A stretch of 64,000 bases of DNA from Phyllostachys edulis (GCA_036346405.1 CM070551.1:56252488-56316487), one strand, 5' to 3'; counted from the stretch's first letter, positions 21,101 through 33,261 are shown. Numbers and translations: made by a program. The notes: generated from the sequence alone by a model not told the origin.

Positions 21101-22851
21101 ACTCAGGGCACGGCGGCGCAAACCAACGGTGGTCTAAGGTCCGTAATAGCCTTGCGCACCTGTTGGCACCACCCACTGCGGCTGAGCCGGCCTAGAACGG
21201 CGGCGAGCCGGCGAGGAGCGGCGGTGCCATGCACAGCCATGACGACAATAGCAATAGAGCTCCGCAGCAGTTCAAGTAAGCGGAGCCTAAGCATCTAGGG
21301 GCTAAGGCGAAGCGACCTGAGTGACGCGGAGGAGCAGAGGAGGTCGGAGCAGCTCCGGCGACGTTGAACCGCACCGGCACTGGAGAAAACAACGAGGAGA
21401 CGACGGCCTAAGCAAAATGAGCAAGACCGGGTCATCGGGTTATCTTCAATAGGGCTCAAGGATGATCCATGAGCAAAGAATTGAAGAGAGGAGGAGCTTA
21501 CCGACGGCGAGGATGAAAAGAGTGAACTTCGGCCGAAAAGGGGGAACTCCAAAATTAGTTGCATCCTGTTGAGGCAAACCAAAATTGGGTTAGGGGAAAT
21601 GAACAAGGTGAAGAGGGGCACGAAGTGACGCGAGTGGATTTGCAATTGAACCCCTAGAGCGCCGGCGATGACGAAGGAGATCCACAGCCGACAATGGCGA
21701 TTTGGGGGTTTTGTGGATTGAGCTCACACAAGCCGAGAGGGAGCTAGGTGAGGTTGCAAGGATGCTAAAGGGAGACAGAGGAGGAGCCTGGGTGGTTCTT
21801 ATAGTAGGAGAGCCAAGGAGGGAGCGGGCGCATGCTCATGAGTGCTCCACGGTCCACCGCGGTGCATAGTCGCTCTGAGCGACGGGAGCAGGTGAGCATG
21901 GCGACTTTGAGGAAGAAGCACTAACGTGCATTTAATGCTCCGACCCGTTGTGGCCTGCGCGGAAGGGACACGACGCTGCGCCCCCCACGTGTGCTCTGGC
22001 CATGGAGACCGCGCGGACGCGACGGCGAGATGAAGGGGACGACAGGCCCGCTGTTGGATTTTGATCCGACGGTTCGCGCGAGATCGAGGTTGCACAGCTC
22101 CGCGCAAATGTCGGCCGCACGATGGAGCTCCAACAGTTGACAAGCAGCGCGCCAAACCGACCGAGCCCAGTGCAGTTAGTTGATCCGACCCAGTCCAATG
22201 GCTCGAGCCAGAGTCTCGTTCGCGCCCGAGGAACAGTGAAACCAAGTTTCGATTGGAATTTGAAAGCTGAGTTTGGAAGAATTTTTAGGGGTAGCAAACT
22301 AACTTCAAAAATCCTAAAATTTTGACTGGAGGTTCCTCACTCCAGTATTAAACTTACATAAAATTTCCAGAGATTTTCATGCAATTCATTTTCCTCAAGA
22401 AATTCCTCAAGATTTGTTCTAGGGTTTGACCTAAGGTCAAACTGGTTTGACTTGCCTCCAAAAATTATCAAATAATTTCCAAAAATTATGAAATTTTTTA
22501 GAGGAGTCACACAACATCCCTAGAACTAAGGAAAAATATTTTCCAAGGTTGAACACAAGATTCTTGACAAAGTTGAAAAAGGGTTTGACTTTAGTCAATT
22601 GGAGGTTGGAGTTTTTGAATTCCACAATTCCTTTACAAGAATTATAGAAAAGTTCAAAAACAACAAAATGCAAGAAAAGTTTTAATTTATTCTCATTCTT
22701 ACATTTGAAACACATACCCATTTTCGGTTACATTTGAAACACATACCTATATTTGGTTACATTTGAAACACAAACCTAGATTTGGTTACATTTGAAACAC
22801 AAACCTAGATTTGGTTACATTTGAAACACAACCGATATTTGGGATGTTACA
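18139..22851 (-). mobile_element. Solo LTR 1 (4.7 kb) inside CACTA-1 TNP2
   Basis: The TSD ACATA is at 18134-18138 and 22852-22856. On the minus strand it starts TGTAACATCCC and ends TGCAAAGCA. It has no gag, pol, PBS or polypurine tract, so it is a solo LTR left by recombination between the two LTRs of a chromovirus-like element. A GC-rich core lies at 20640-22140 and a possible TATA box (CTATAAGAA, minus strand) near 21800. The conserved palindromes are at 18909-18920 and 18556-18573. It resembles solo LTR 2 along its length. Short ORFs on both strands are not coding. Confidence 0.9.
22701..22830. repeat. 30-bp tandem repeat near the start of solo LTR 1
   Basis: About five copies of ACATTTGAAACACAAACC plus ATTTGGTT lie next to the GGGATGTTACA end. 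Solo LTR 2 has a single copy of the equivalent sequence (about 50710-50740), so the array expanded in this copy or its sublineage. Confidence 0.8.
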
Positions 22852-23554
22852 ACATACATGCATGTCTGCATACTCTTTACGGTAGAGGATACAATCGTTC
22901 GGACATGCATGTATTCTTTCTACTTCCATTCCCAATGGACAAATAACCTTCTTTGCTTGATAGGTGGTGCTGGGCAACACATTTCCCTCCAGAAGGATGT
23001 CCGCTAGGAGACCTAACAACACCGTGAAACTCTTATCGGACCAACCATTGCTTGCCTTCAATTTCAGTAGTTCAAGCACGGTTGACAACCTTGTGTATTC
23101 CAGCTTGCAGCTAGGGAACAAAGGTCTCACCGAGTCCTCCCTTAAGCACTCAAATTTACAAAACTCTCTCTCACTATAGTTCTCTTCTATATCGCGTAGC
23201 ATCTGATCCAGATTGTCATCGTGCCACCTATCCTCATCAAAAGCACAGTCCACATCCGGCAAATCATTGACTTCCTCGGCGATGTCGTCATTATTAACTT
23301 CTGGTATAATCTGCTCTTCACCATAACTGGTCCAACATGTATACCCTTTTTTTGAAACCCCTTCGAATCAAGTGCGCTTCGATTTGCACCGCGTTGTTAA
23401 ACATCTTTAGATTACCGCAATCAATGCATGGACAGTACATAAAATTTATCCCCTTCTTCAACATATCCTACTCAGCGGCTCTTCTAAAAGCAACCACGCC
23501 ATTAATGTACTCTTGACTCACACGGTTCACACCGTACATCCAGTTTCGATCCAT
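22852..23554 (-). pseudogene. TNP2-like CACTA transposase, N-terminal part
   Basis: The ATG at 23554 (minus strand) begins MDRNWMYG and EYINGVVAF, typical of the transposase-associated N-terminal domain of TNP2 proteins, followed by CPCIDCGN-like zinc residues (about 23430). The frame 22852-23262 continues with the transposase_21 start: LLKLKASNGWSDKSFTVLLGLL, PSTTYQAKKVICPLG and HACPNDCILYRKEYADMHVC. The next residues (CPVCKAS) lie across the solo LTR at 18138. Stops interrupt the stretch between 23270 and 23500. Confidence 0.85.
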
Positions 23555-24913
23555 CTACACTACACATGTAACAAATTAGTGTCAAATTGATTAGCGATTA
23601 ATTTATAGCAAACATAAAGGGTTATAGATCGTTACCCTCGGAGCTCACGAAGAAAATACCTAATATCTCTCGACAATCCTTGCCTTCTCCTCCCTTCCCT
23701 CTCTATCGGCGTCACAATGGGCTTCCTATTTACCAAACATACTTAAATTGATTAGTGATTAATTTATAGCAAACATAAAGGGTTATATATAGATTGTTAC
23801 CCATTGTAGAAGCACTGTCTATAGATAACATAGAGAGATACTATAAACAGTAGTTGTCTATACCATTGTACATGTCCTTAAGGACATCTCCAATGCTTAA
23901 TACCCACTACGGCATTAAAGTGGGGTAATTTTCTTGAAATACTTCCAATAATAAATTTAATTCTGTATTCCCTTATTTGCAAATACTTCCTCCATCTCGC
24001 GATATAAGTCAAGGTTATAAAATATTGACCATTAATATATGTTAAAATATATAAATTGCCTACGTGAAAATAATATCATTGGGGTTTTCTTACAAAATAC
24101 TTTCGTAATATATCATTTTTATTATTTTGGCTAATATATGATGGTACAAAATCATAGTCAAAGTGTTGATCAAAGTGCATCATATGATGTCTTTTGGAAG
24201 TCCTACATCTCGGATGATACCGGTGGAAAAATGTAGTCCATCTCGTGTATATTTCATAACAATTTGATGTGCAAAGCAGAGGTTTAAACGGCTACATGAT
24301 GATTCCTTGCTTCTTGTCTCCGTGTATGCTTTGCTTCTCGCTCCTCCTCTCTCTTTTCCCAAGGATGAAATCGCCGTGTTTGCTTTGCTTTTTCTAAAGA
24401 TACTAGTAGGGTGCCCGTGCGTTGTAACGGAATCTCAAACCTTATATAAATAATATTTTTCATCAACCAATCAAAAGATAGTGATACATATATCTACAAA
24501 CACATTAGTTTAACATGATAGAAAAAAACACTCTGTGCGGCAATTCTATAAATGAACAATTTGCATCTATGAAAGATCATCGATGTATGGTTGAGTATGG
24601 CAGAAAACCAATGAGAACACCTGTTATGTTGCCTTTTGTATCACATACAAATACAAGAATCAGGGAATAGTCTTAACACCTATTAGGTTGGAGGAGCTAG
24701 GGTAGGAAAGTGGCGCATGGGAGAGGAGCAGCAGATCTAAGTGGAGCCAGCGGCGGGGTTGCGGTAGAGGCAGGGTTGCTCCAGAGCGTTAGAGGCAGTG
24801 ATAGAGGCAGCGGTAGTGTGGCAGTGGACACAAGGCCTCTAGAGCGGCAGTGCGGTAGAGGCAGCAGTAGTGCGACAGAGAGATGTGTCGGGCGCAATTT
24901 ATATGATGTCAAG
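23555..24913. other. Upstream region of TNP2 in CACTA-1
   Basis: This is mostly AT-rich and non-coding. From about 23987, TACTTCCTCCATCTCGCGAT resembles one end of a Stowaway-type MITE, but no matching right end was found. Near 24410 is GGTGCCCGTGCGTTGTAACGG, a sequence common at grass element borders. A GC-rich leader-like segment (about 24690-24890) lies just inside the right repeat array. Confidence 0.4.
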
Positions 24914-24914
24914 A

Positions 24915-25230
24915 TATCACAGACGGTTCTCATTTAGAACCGTCTGTGAATTATCACAGACAATTCTCAATAACAACCGTCTGTGATAATCCAACCAATC
25001 ACAGACGGTTCTTATTGAGAACCATTTGTGATAGTACACAGACGGTTCTAAATGAGAACCGTCTGTGATTCGCTGGATTATCACAAACGGTTGTTATTGA
25101 GAACCGTCTGTGATAGATACCTATCACAGACGGTTCTAAATAAGAACCGTCTGTGATAGGCTGGCAACGCCAATGCCAGCTCCGGACAGACTCGACACAG
25201 ACGGTTCGAAAGGAACCGTCTGTGATGGGG
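24915..25230. repeat. CACTA-1 right subterminal repeat array
   Basis: About ten inverted pairs of ATCACAGACGGTT and AACCGTCTGTGAT motifs run up to the right terminal inverted repeat. It mirrors the left array. Confidence 0.9.
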
Positions 25231-25259
25231 CGTCTACTATAGCCTCTTTTGTAGTAGTG

Positions 25260-25806
25260 GAAGAACAGGTACAGAGGATTCGTCAGAATTTGAAAACATT
25301 TCAAACCAAGCAGAACAGTTATGTTGATAACCGCCGGTGAGATCTAGCTTTTGCACCAGGAGATTATGTGTATCTGAAGGTTTCACCTATCAAGGGAATG
25401 CGTCATTTCAGAGTAAGTGGAAAACTTGCACCGAGATACATTGGACCTTTTCCAGTGCTAGTCAGAAGAGGAGAAGTCGCTTACAAGTTAAAGCTTCCAC
25501 CTCAGCTATCAGATGTGCATGATGTCTTTCACATGTCTTAGTTGAAGAAATGCCTCAGAGTTCCGGAAGAACAGATGCCTCTAGAGGAAGTCGAGTTGAG
25601 GGATGATCTCAACTATCAGGAGTACCCTGTCAGAATTCTCAAGAAGCAGAACGTCAAACCCGAAGCAAGACTATCAAATTCTGCAAGGTGTAGTGGAGCA
25701 ATCATTCAGAGAAAGAAGCAACATGGGAACGCGAAGAAGATTTAAGAGCAGAGTACCCCAACCTTTTTCCCAGTTCTTCTGAGTCTCGGGGTCAAGATTC
25801 CTTCTA
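25260..25806 (+). pseudogene. Element B integrase C-terminus and chromodomain-like tail
   Basis: This resumes the integrase frame directly after the CACTA TSD. Seen: QVQRIRQNLKTFQ, PGDYVYLKVSP, LAPRYIGPFPVL (GPY/F-type region), LPPQLSDVHDVFHMS, LKKCLRVPEE, then YQEYPVRIL and, in a shifted frame, TIKFCKV and WSNHSEREATWERE, which looks like a chromodomain. In chromoviruses this tail guides insertion to heterochromatin. Lesions: TGA at about 25338 and TAG at about 25540 at expected Arg and Gln codons, a one-base loss near 25645, and a TAG in the chromodomain at an expected Gln. Confidence 0.8.
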
Positions 25807-25819
25807 AGCGGGGTAGATT
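25807..25819 (+). other. Polypurine tract region of element B
   Basis: AGCGGGGTAGATT lies directly against the 3' LTR. It is less pure than usual. Confidence 0.6.
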
Positions 25820-28800
25820 TGTAACATCCTAAAATTCGATTTCTCTTAAATTTAATTTCAAATTAATTATTTAAAATTGTTTGGATTTTATTTGGGTCTT
25901 ATTTGTATTTTATGTGTAACTCTAGAAGGAAGTCTCAAAATTCCAATTTCCCATTCAAATTCCAAAACTCCACTACTAATCTAATTCCAAAAATTCAAAT
26001 TCAAATCTCCAGAAAAATATTCGTTCTAATTTCTTGTCCAATTCATCTTTTGCACATATCTCTTTTCCTTTAAAAATAAAAAATAATAATTCCCGAACGG
26101 TCACCCATCCGAGATTTACTCCCATGCATGACTCACTTCACGTCCAAGCCTCCATGCATGTAGTGCCAGCGCTTCTTGTTTTTCTTTTGTTTAGATCTCC
26201 CTTCTAGTTTAAATATCCTTTCTCCCTTTCTCTCTCTCCCAACAGTCTTCTTCTTCCTGTAGCATGTCCTTCCGAAGCATTCATTTCTCGTTTTGTCAAG
26301 CCGCCGGGGCAGCCTTGCCCCAACGTCGACGCCTCCATGGCCGCCACTGCTAATCACCTCCACCACCATGCCGCCCCTCTCCTCTCCTCCCCTTGCTCCT
26401 GCTGAGTCCGCCGAGCTTCACCTGCCATTAATGGCCACCACCACCATTTCTCTCATTTCTTCTCATTCAAAGCATTAAACTCGATTCTGTTTGAAGGGAA
26501 ACGTCCGCATTAACCTCTCCCATGATGCCATGCCTTCATTGCACAGCCCATCAGTGCACCACTACAGTTTCATCCATTTCCAAACTGAACCGTCATTGTC
26601 GTCGCCTGTGCTTCATTGCCTTCCCGACGATTCGGCTCACGGTTGAAGCTATATATTTGGCATGCTACCTCTTCATCGACCTCTTTGCACTCCCTCCAAG
26701 TTTTAGAATCACCGGAGCACAACCGACATCTCATTTCTGTTCTTCCCAGATCGACAATCGCTTCGCCCATTCCACATTCTTCACAACGGTAAGCCATTCT
26801 TCGATTCATCGTAACCTCACTGTCAACACCACTTCCTCTAGCTATGCCAAGCCTCAATTTATCCTATGTTTTGTTGATTGTAATCCTGACTTGGTCAGGT
26901 TTGTTATCTGAACCGCGTCTTCAGCTAGTGCGTGTGTGTCATTAGTTAGTGGGTGAGTGTAATTTCTATTACTGCTTAGTGTGCGCAATCGTCGAAGGTC
27001 GTGTGACCAGCAAAACCGGATCGTGGTATGACCCACAGCACCGATCTGAAGTTGTTTAATTACGTTGTCTTTGTATTCAGTAAGTTGAGTTCAATACATT
27101 GAGAAAATTGCCCCAAAACTTTCTCTGTATTTTGTCGTTCCCATGTTCTTCTGAACTTTACTGTTCATCTTCAGAAATCCCGATTCTGTGATCTCTTGGG
27201 CGCATCCCTTCTGTGTTTGATCCCAACATGTTTTGCCGTAGAACTCCGCCACCTTGTGCTGCCGATGCCATTAGCTTCTTCTTCTGTTCGGTTGCATGCT
27301 GTTTTGCTTTCTGCATGGCGCTGTGTTTGGTCTTCTATTCCGCTGCATGCTGTGTTTTGCCTTTTGTGCGAATTGAAGAAGAAGAATGAACAGTGCCATT
27401 TATCTAGTCATGCTTCCTCCTTTGTACATGAACATTTTATTCATTCTAAAAATTCGTTCTCTCATACAAGCTCCAAATCCGTTGTTTCTTCCTCCTAAAT
27501 TCATCCTCTAATTTTAGTATTTATTTTATAATTTTTAGTTTTTATTTATTTTTCTACTATTTATTTGGTCCATTGCGTGCGATAGAGTCCGATGTCGCCG
27601 ACGCAAGTTTGGATCAACAAGAAGCGCTTACCTTCAACGTCCATCAAGGCGTAGTCTCCTTTGACCACTTTGAACCTATGATTTGTAAATTATATTTTCA
27701 GTTTTGAAAGTTATGCATTGCTATTTAAATGATAAGTTAAAATGTAGATTGTTAGTTAAAAACCTAAAGTTTGCTATTATCATCCTTGATATTAGATATC
27801 CTACACCTTTGTAACCCTAGCGTAGGAAAGTCTGTATTATTGAATACAATTTTGCAGAATAGTTTGATATGGTGGAATTGCTTAGACGTGCTGTATGTTC
27901 ATGCTTAACCTTTTGGGGAGAAAAACCTTTAATATTGGTATACTTTAAATTTTAGAAAATATTTGACATTAGGTAATATCAATATTTGGAAATAAAATAA
28001 AATTGGTGGAAAATATTTTAGACTAGGGTGAGTGGCATAAGTCTGGTTTGTCTCACCCTGGTTGATTAAGAACCGACTCTTGTGTTTATTCAAACCAAGC
28101 AATACCGTACAACCACATGTCCCAAAGGGGAAGGACCTGGCTGAATAATTTACTTTGTTCTAGCTTTACGCTAGCAGGCTGTAGATGTGTAACATCCTGG
28201 CTATTCGAAAGCCAAGATGTCACCTTAATAAACTAACATACAACCATAATGCGGAAGAATTTGAATAATATCATCTAATGACATAAAGAGATCACTGTTT
28301 AATAGAACCATGACATGAAAATAGTATGAATTCAAGTAAGTATAACAAAGGGTGATCGAAGATCACAAGCATTACTTAATCAACCATAACATAGCGAGGG
28401 TTATCAACCACATCCAAATTTAATTATTACAGTTCATCAGTTAACGAATGAAGGCTAAAACCAAGTCCTATTATTGAATTGAAATACAGTGAAGTGAACA
28501 AATAGTGCATGTCTACTCCCTCCCAATAGAGCCATCATCAACGATCACCTAAAATAAACAAACAAAGCAAGAATGAGTCCGAGACTCAACAAGTACAGTG
28601 AATAATTAAACATACAACATTTATGAGCAAGGCAACATCTTTTAAGAATATGAACATAACATCAAATGAATATATGAATGAATGAAATGAATGGATTGAA
28701 TGAAAGGAATGGACTACACACGTGCTTATACCGGTATAGCTAGTGACACACCCGTCGGTGTTCACCTAAGCCCGCATTTAACAAAATGCGGGGATCCAAA

Positions 28801-31378
28801 TCCCGTATGAAGAACGTTTCATACGGGTGTACAAATCTGCCCACATTGGAATGGTGGGTCTTACATGCCCATACTGGAATTGATGGGTCTTATAATCCAC
28901 TCCCGTGGAAGGAACATGAAAATAGATGCATGTATTGAAATATGAATTATGAAAGGCATCATGTCTAGACATGGAATTAACACATAGGAAAGGAACATGA
29001 ACTTTGAATAATCTCATGGATCACAGAATAGCACAATAAGAACATCAAGCATCCAGCATTCACTAATTATAAGAACATCAAGGTACTTGCCTTCCGCGTT
29101 GCGACGCGTTTGTAGGCAACGAAGATGCTCCTAAACCCGAAACCTCTCTGCCTACACAAGTAAACTCAAAATAAAAACAACAAGGTACAACACACTACCT
29201 TTAACATCCTACAACATCTTCTCGAACACCCAAGAGTTAGCTAATAGACTTAGTCTGAAAACAGACAACACCAACACATAAACGAATCTAAACAGCGGCA
29301 CGGAAAAGACCAAAACTATTGATATGGGACTCGGAACGAGGTGAGACCAATTCCTAAAAAAACTTAACGAACATATCTACAACATTCTAGTTGATGAGAT
29401 CTCCCAATTCGGCCAAATTAAAATGTTAACAGGAAGATGAACTTATAAGACAGAAACTGTCTAAACAAAAAAGAAAGCAGTAAAGAACATAGCATAACTT
29501 TTGATCTACAACTCCGATTAGGACGTTCTTTGTCATTCTGGAAAGGTTATGCAATTTTCTAAAACAATATAGTTGGGTGGAAACCCTGAATTTGCCTCTA
29601 ACATGAACATAACTTAAAAGACAAATTAACAGATCAATCTCGTCAGAATTCTGGGCAGCAAGATTGAAACTATCATATCTTTTGATCCGTATGTCGGAAT
29701 TAGGTGTCCTTGGCAGCCACGGAAAGCTAAAAACATTAAATATCTCTAGAAGATGGAAACCTCCAATTCGGCCTCTAAGAACCCGAGATTGGCCACATAA
29801 TCTCATCGATGAATCGAACTACAACAGACTAATTCAACCAAACCAACTAATCTAATTTCACATCTAATCATCATCAAACAGCGGGGAAAGCATCTCGTTA
29901 CCCTTGAAGACCCTTAGGAGGACGCAGATCAAATCCCCCATGAAGAAATTCTCCTTCCACTCCCTCTTCCTTCCCCTCCTTCTTCTTCTTCCTTGGCCGA
30001 AAGCACACAAGAACAAGACGGCGGCAAGGGCTAAGGGTGGGAGGTACTGTAGTAGCCAGAGCTACTGTAGCCACGGCGGGCACTGTAGTAGGCATGCTAC
30101 AGTACAAGTTAGGGTTTGCCCCTCCTTTTGTTGGTGGCCGTTTCCCCCATAGCCCATGGGCCAAAAGGGCTGATTTTCCCCCTCGCTTGACTTTGAGTTT
30201 GCAGCCCATTCCCCTCTAAATTCTGAATTTTTTTTCTCTTTTTATTCTCTTAATTCCTTCTCTATTCTTATTGCACTCACTAATGATAAACGGGATATTA
30301 GAAGATGGTAGGTGTTACCGGGTTAGTGCAAACGACGGTAAATGGCGTACATGTCTATCAGGGCTTGCGCCAGGCATTGGTAATAGATGTCTAAGTCCGG
30401 GCAGGTTATCCCCCACAACGGTGAGCTCCAGGTCGATGGTAAATGACATCCATGACTTTGGGTAAAGCTCATCAGGCGGGCTAAAGTTAGGATAAAGTAT
30501 TGTAAAAGCCTTCTGATAATCGTTTAGTCGCACACCTTCGGAAGTGTGTTAAACAGACATTATAAACTGATTATCTCGTGTGGGTCAAGCTGTAGAACCT
30601 CTGTAGATTTTTAAAAACTATTCGAATAGCCGTGCCCATGGTCAAGAGCGGGCAAGGTGCGTATTCACATGGTAGATTTCAGTTTTGGTTTTAAAAAGAA
30701 ATATTTTTGGAATCTAGGAGTAGTTGGAACTCTTGGATTGTGGTTCTCGCAGTTAGATCCAGTTGAGCAGCTAGAGCTCAATTCTTGAAAACTCGGTGGT
30801 TAGAGCCTCTTTACTAATGTATGGTAGTTGGAACCTGCATTAGAGTTTGATTTAAATTACTTTAACTATTTTAATCATCTTTTGTCAAATGAGCTTTATA
30901 AAAGATGTTTAAACCTAAAATACTGCTTTGTGCAAATAAACCCTATATGCCCAATTGTTAAAGCTATGCATATGCATCATTTCCCAAGACTCGTGGAGTA
31001 CTTTATGTACTCACATGCTACACTCAACAAATCTCAGAAGTCTATGAAGATGCTGAGAACGACCATGACTACTTCGCTATATGCTTCGATTTAAGACTTC
31101 CTGTGAGTACTAGGTCAGTGTTTCCATAGTTGAATGCCAGTGGGCGATTCAATGGGTCAACCATGGAGTTTATTTTTATTTCCACTGGTCTAAGACTTAA
31201 GGTCTTGGACCTCTTTTGTAATAAGTGGCCATAAGGCCAGTACTCAGTTATTTATTAATGTTATTTCATGATTCGAACTGGTTATCAACAATGTTTCCAT
31301 TGTGTGCACTAGCTCTCGATCCGGGACTTGTGCGAGAAATACACGAGGCTTGGATTGATTGAAATCCGGTCCCGATAG
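25820..31378 (+). repeat. Element B 3' LTR, interrupted by a solo LTR
   Basis: It starts TGTAACATCCTAAAATTCG and ends TCCCGATA(G). Without the insert at 28188-30302 it is about 3.4 kb, against 1.3 kb for the 5' LTR. It retains a central part (about 25950-28037) with a TATA-like GTTTAAATATCC near 26207 and a CCACC-rich leader. The conserved palindromes are at 30618-30629 and 30996-31012. ORFs at 26522-26911 and 27196-27498 lie in the LTR and show no recognisable protein. Confidence 0.85.
28188..30302 (-). mobile_element. Solo LTR 3 (2.1 kb) inside element B 3' LTR
   Basis: The TSD AGATG is at 28183-28187 and 30303-30307; the uninterrupted site is visible in the B 5' LTR (about 6040). On the minus strand it starts TCTAATATCCC (a one-base change from TGTAATATCCC) and ends GGATGTTACA. 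It belongs to a family distinct from solo LTRs 1 and 2. A block with repeated CTACAGTA/ACTGTAG (30040-30110) and a purine-rich segment lie near its minus-strand start. No coding sequence. Confidence 0.8.
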
Positions 31379-31383
31379 GTTTC

Positions 31384-32106
31384 GCCATGCATACTACGAT
31401 CATCTCCAACCGTAATTTTGAAGGGAAACCCTAGAATTGGTTTCGGCAATTAAGAGAAAGGATCAAGTCTAAAAGGAAAAATGAAGGGTTTGGATTCGGT
31501 GTCAATTGAAGATTTGGAGTCGTTTTTCATACCTAGTCAAATTCAGTTTGTCGAAGCGAATTACAGTTTTGGTTACTTTCTAGGTGTTAAACAAAAAAAA
31601 AAGAGAAGAAGAAAGAAAGAAAGAATGAAAAGAAATTCAGAGCTGCCTCCTAGCTTGGCTTGTTTCCTTGTTCAGATTGGCATAGTCCGTCCTTGCTCTC
31701 TTACTTTGATAATTGTTGTGCTAGCCTTCCGTTGTTGCTCCTAGTCATTCTTGTGAGTTGCTCTACCTAGGCTTGGTTTAGACTAGGACCAGCACTTGTG
31801 ACTTGTACTTTGAACTACTTTTCAACTTTGCATACTAATTTGAACAATTGCTACTCCTTTGCTACATACTAGCCTTCTGAGCTCCACTTCCTACTAACTC
31901 AGCAGGTTCCATTCCTTGCAATTGTTGGGCTAATCACAAGTGAGGGTTTCACGAACTAGCCACTAGTTGTACCACTTCCTTGCTGCATTGGTAAGAACTT
32001 GTAAGAGCTTGGTAAGAGCTTGAGCGTGTGTGACTTGATAAACTTCACCTCCTAGTAGTTAATAGGAGCATATACTTGTGATTTGTTTCCTTGTTTTCTA
32101 CTAACA
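31384..32106 (+). other. Element A untranslated leader, right part
   Basis: This continues the A leader after B. An A/G-rich stretch (31591-31635) and the following block TTCAGAGCTGCCTC... match the E leader at 53560-53760, including the CACTAGTTGTACCACTTCC segment just before gag. Confidence 0.7.
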
Positions 32107-33250
32107 ATGATAGGTTGGTGAAAGTTGGTAGATTACGATGACATCACGGGCAGATTTGAACTCAAAGGGAAACAACTACCGACATACATCTTGTCACTCA
32201 CTGTTGAGAGTAAGTCGTTGGACTACTTCCTATGGGTTACTATGTTGGATAGCTACTTTGCAAGACAGGACCTTGATCCTTATGAGAAGATGAGCTTGGC
32301 AAGGACGGCGCTGATCGGTGACATTCAACATTGGTGGTTGAATCTCGAGTACCACTACATGTACACATGGGAGGAGATGAAAAAGAAATTGTGATCGTTT
32401 TGTACCTCCACCACCCACGGTCACAAGCGAGGTGCAACCCAAGGTAACTGAAAATGTTGATATTGTTTTGGCTCCTACTCCATCTACAGATACCGCCAAG
32501 ACGCTTGAAGAGATGAAGGATGATCTGGCGTATCTTATGTCATTAGAGGAGAAGTTTGAGGTACCTACGGTATCTGACGGCGACGATAATGACAAAGGTA
32601 CTGATTTGGTGCTACAGCAAGACATAGAGCAACCTTGTGAGTACATATCTGCTGTAGTGCAATTTTTTGACATTCCTGTGTTGACTTGAACGAACCATGT
32701 GCTGATATGAATTCTCATAATTTTGCACACGTCGAATTAATTGCACATAAGAAAATATTTGATAGAATATCCCCTACTGAAGCATTGTGCTATATCTTGT
32801 TTAATGAGTCCGTTAGTTTGGAATGTTCTATGGAGAAAGTTTCTGAAATTTCATCTCTAAATTCTCTTTCTAGCACCTACACCTACTGTTTTAAATTAAT
32901 TGGAGATTATAGTGTAGGCAATCAGTTTTTGGTATATCAAATATGCATAACTTATGATCACTTAAATGAATTGAAGCTTGTTGTTTTGAACAACAATTCT
33001 TGTGTGATGAATAACTCTACTATATACTTCACTTATACTTGCAAATTGAGTTGCCCACGAAATACTATGAGAAAATATATCTTTGTTGATTGATGCATGC
33101 ACACTCACCTTTAATTTGCAAAGTGTTTCTATTTCTTTGCCATCTGCTGTTCCTAACATTTTGCAGAAAGATGAGCATGCATTGTTACAAGTTTTCAAGT
33201 TTTTCTTGGAGCTGGATGATGAGTTTGAGTCAAGGACGACTCAAATGCAA
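32107..33250 (+). pseudogene. Element A gag-like remnant and orphan C-terminal region
   Basis: The ATG at 32107 is followed at once by a stop. A capsid-like stretch at 32125-32394 (LDYFLWVTMLDSYFARQD, ALIGDIQHWWLNLEYHY) is a gypsy gag core. It is then joined to a region (32432-33200) that matches E at 55030-55900: DKGTDLVLQ, IEQPCEYI, HVELI-HKK, TYTY-FKLIGDY and QFLVYQICIT. This region is not RT, protease or integrase, and I do not recognise it. Its end (QMQEGEDDEGI) runs into the polypurine tract. Frames change at about 32395, 32690 and 33090. Confidence 0.6.
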
Positions 33251-33261
33251 GAAGGGGAGGA
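33250..33261 (+). other. Polypurine tract of element A
   Basis: AGAAGGGGAGGA abuts the TGATGA start of the 3' LTR. The same tract is at 55933-55944 in E. Confidence 0.8.

Larger units (their letters stand above)
12481..25259 (-). mobile_element. CACTA-1: large CACTA (En/Spm) transposon in element B integrase
   Basis: The ends are CACTACTACAGG at 12481 and TTTGTAGTAGTG at 25259, flanked by the 3-bp TSD GAA (12478-12480, 25260-25262). Removing it restores the B integrase frame. Both ends have arrays of ATCACAGACGGTT-type subterminal repeats in both orientations, the expected transposase-binding sites. It carries a TNP2-like transposase gene and a TNP1-like gene, both read right to left. Both are broken, and a 4.7-kb solo LTR sits in TNP2. 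It is probably dead, but its ends could still be used in trans. Confidence 0.92.
5796..31378 (+). mobile_element. Element B: Ty3/gypsy chromovirus (Tekay/Del-like), nested in A
   Basis: This is a full LTR retrotransposon with 5' LTR, PBS, orf0, gag, protease, RT, RNase H, integrase, chromodomain-like tail, polypurine tract and 3' LTR. A candidate TSD GTTTC lies at 5791-5795 and 31379-31383, with a one-base uncertainty at the 3' LTR end. The gag style, the domain order with integrase last, and a chromodomain-like C-terminus place it in the chromoviruses; Tekay/Del is the best guess. The integrase is split by a CACTA transposon (12481-25259) and the 3' LTR by a solo LTR (28188-30302). Coding capacity is lost through about 20 stops and several frameshifts. 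Confidence 0.88.

Noticed and set aside
23987..24230. Stowaway-like MITE
   Set aside because: Only the left end (CTTCCTCCATCTC) is visible; no right terminal inverted repeat or TA duplication found, so not called as an element.
24405..24435. Helitron end suggested by GTGCCCGTGCGTTGTAACGG
   Set aside because: No TC start, CTRR end with hairpin, or partner end could be found.
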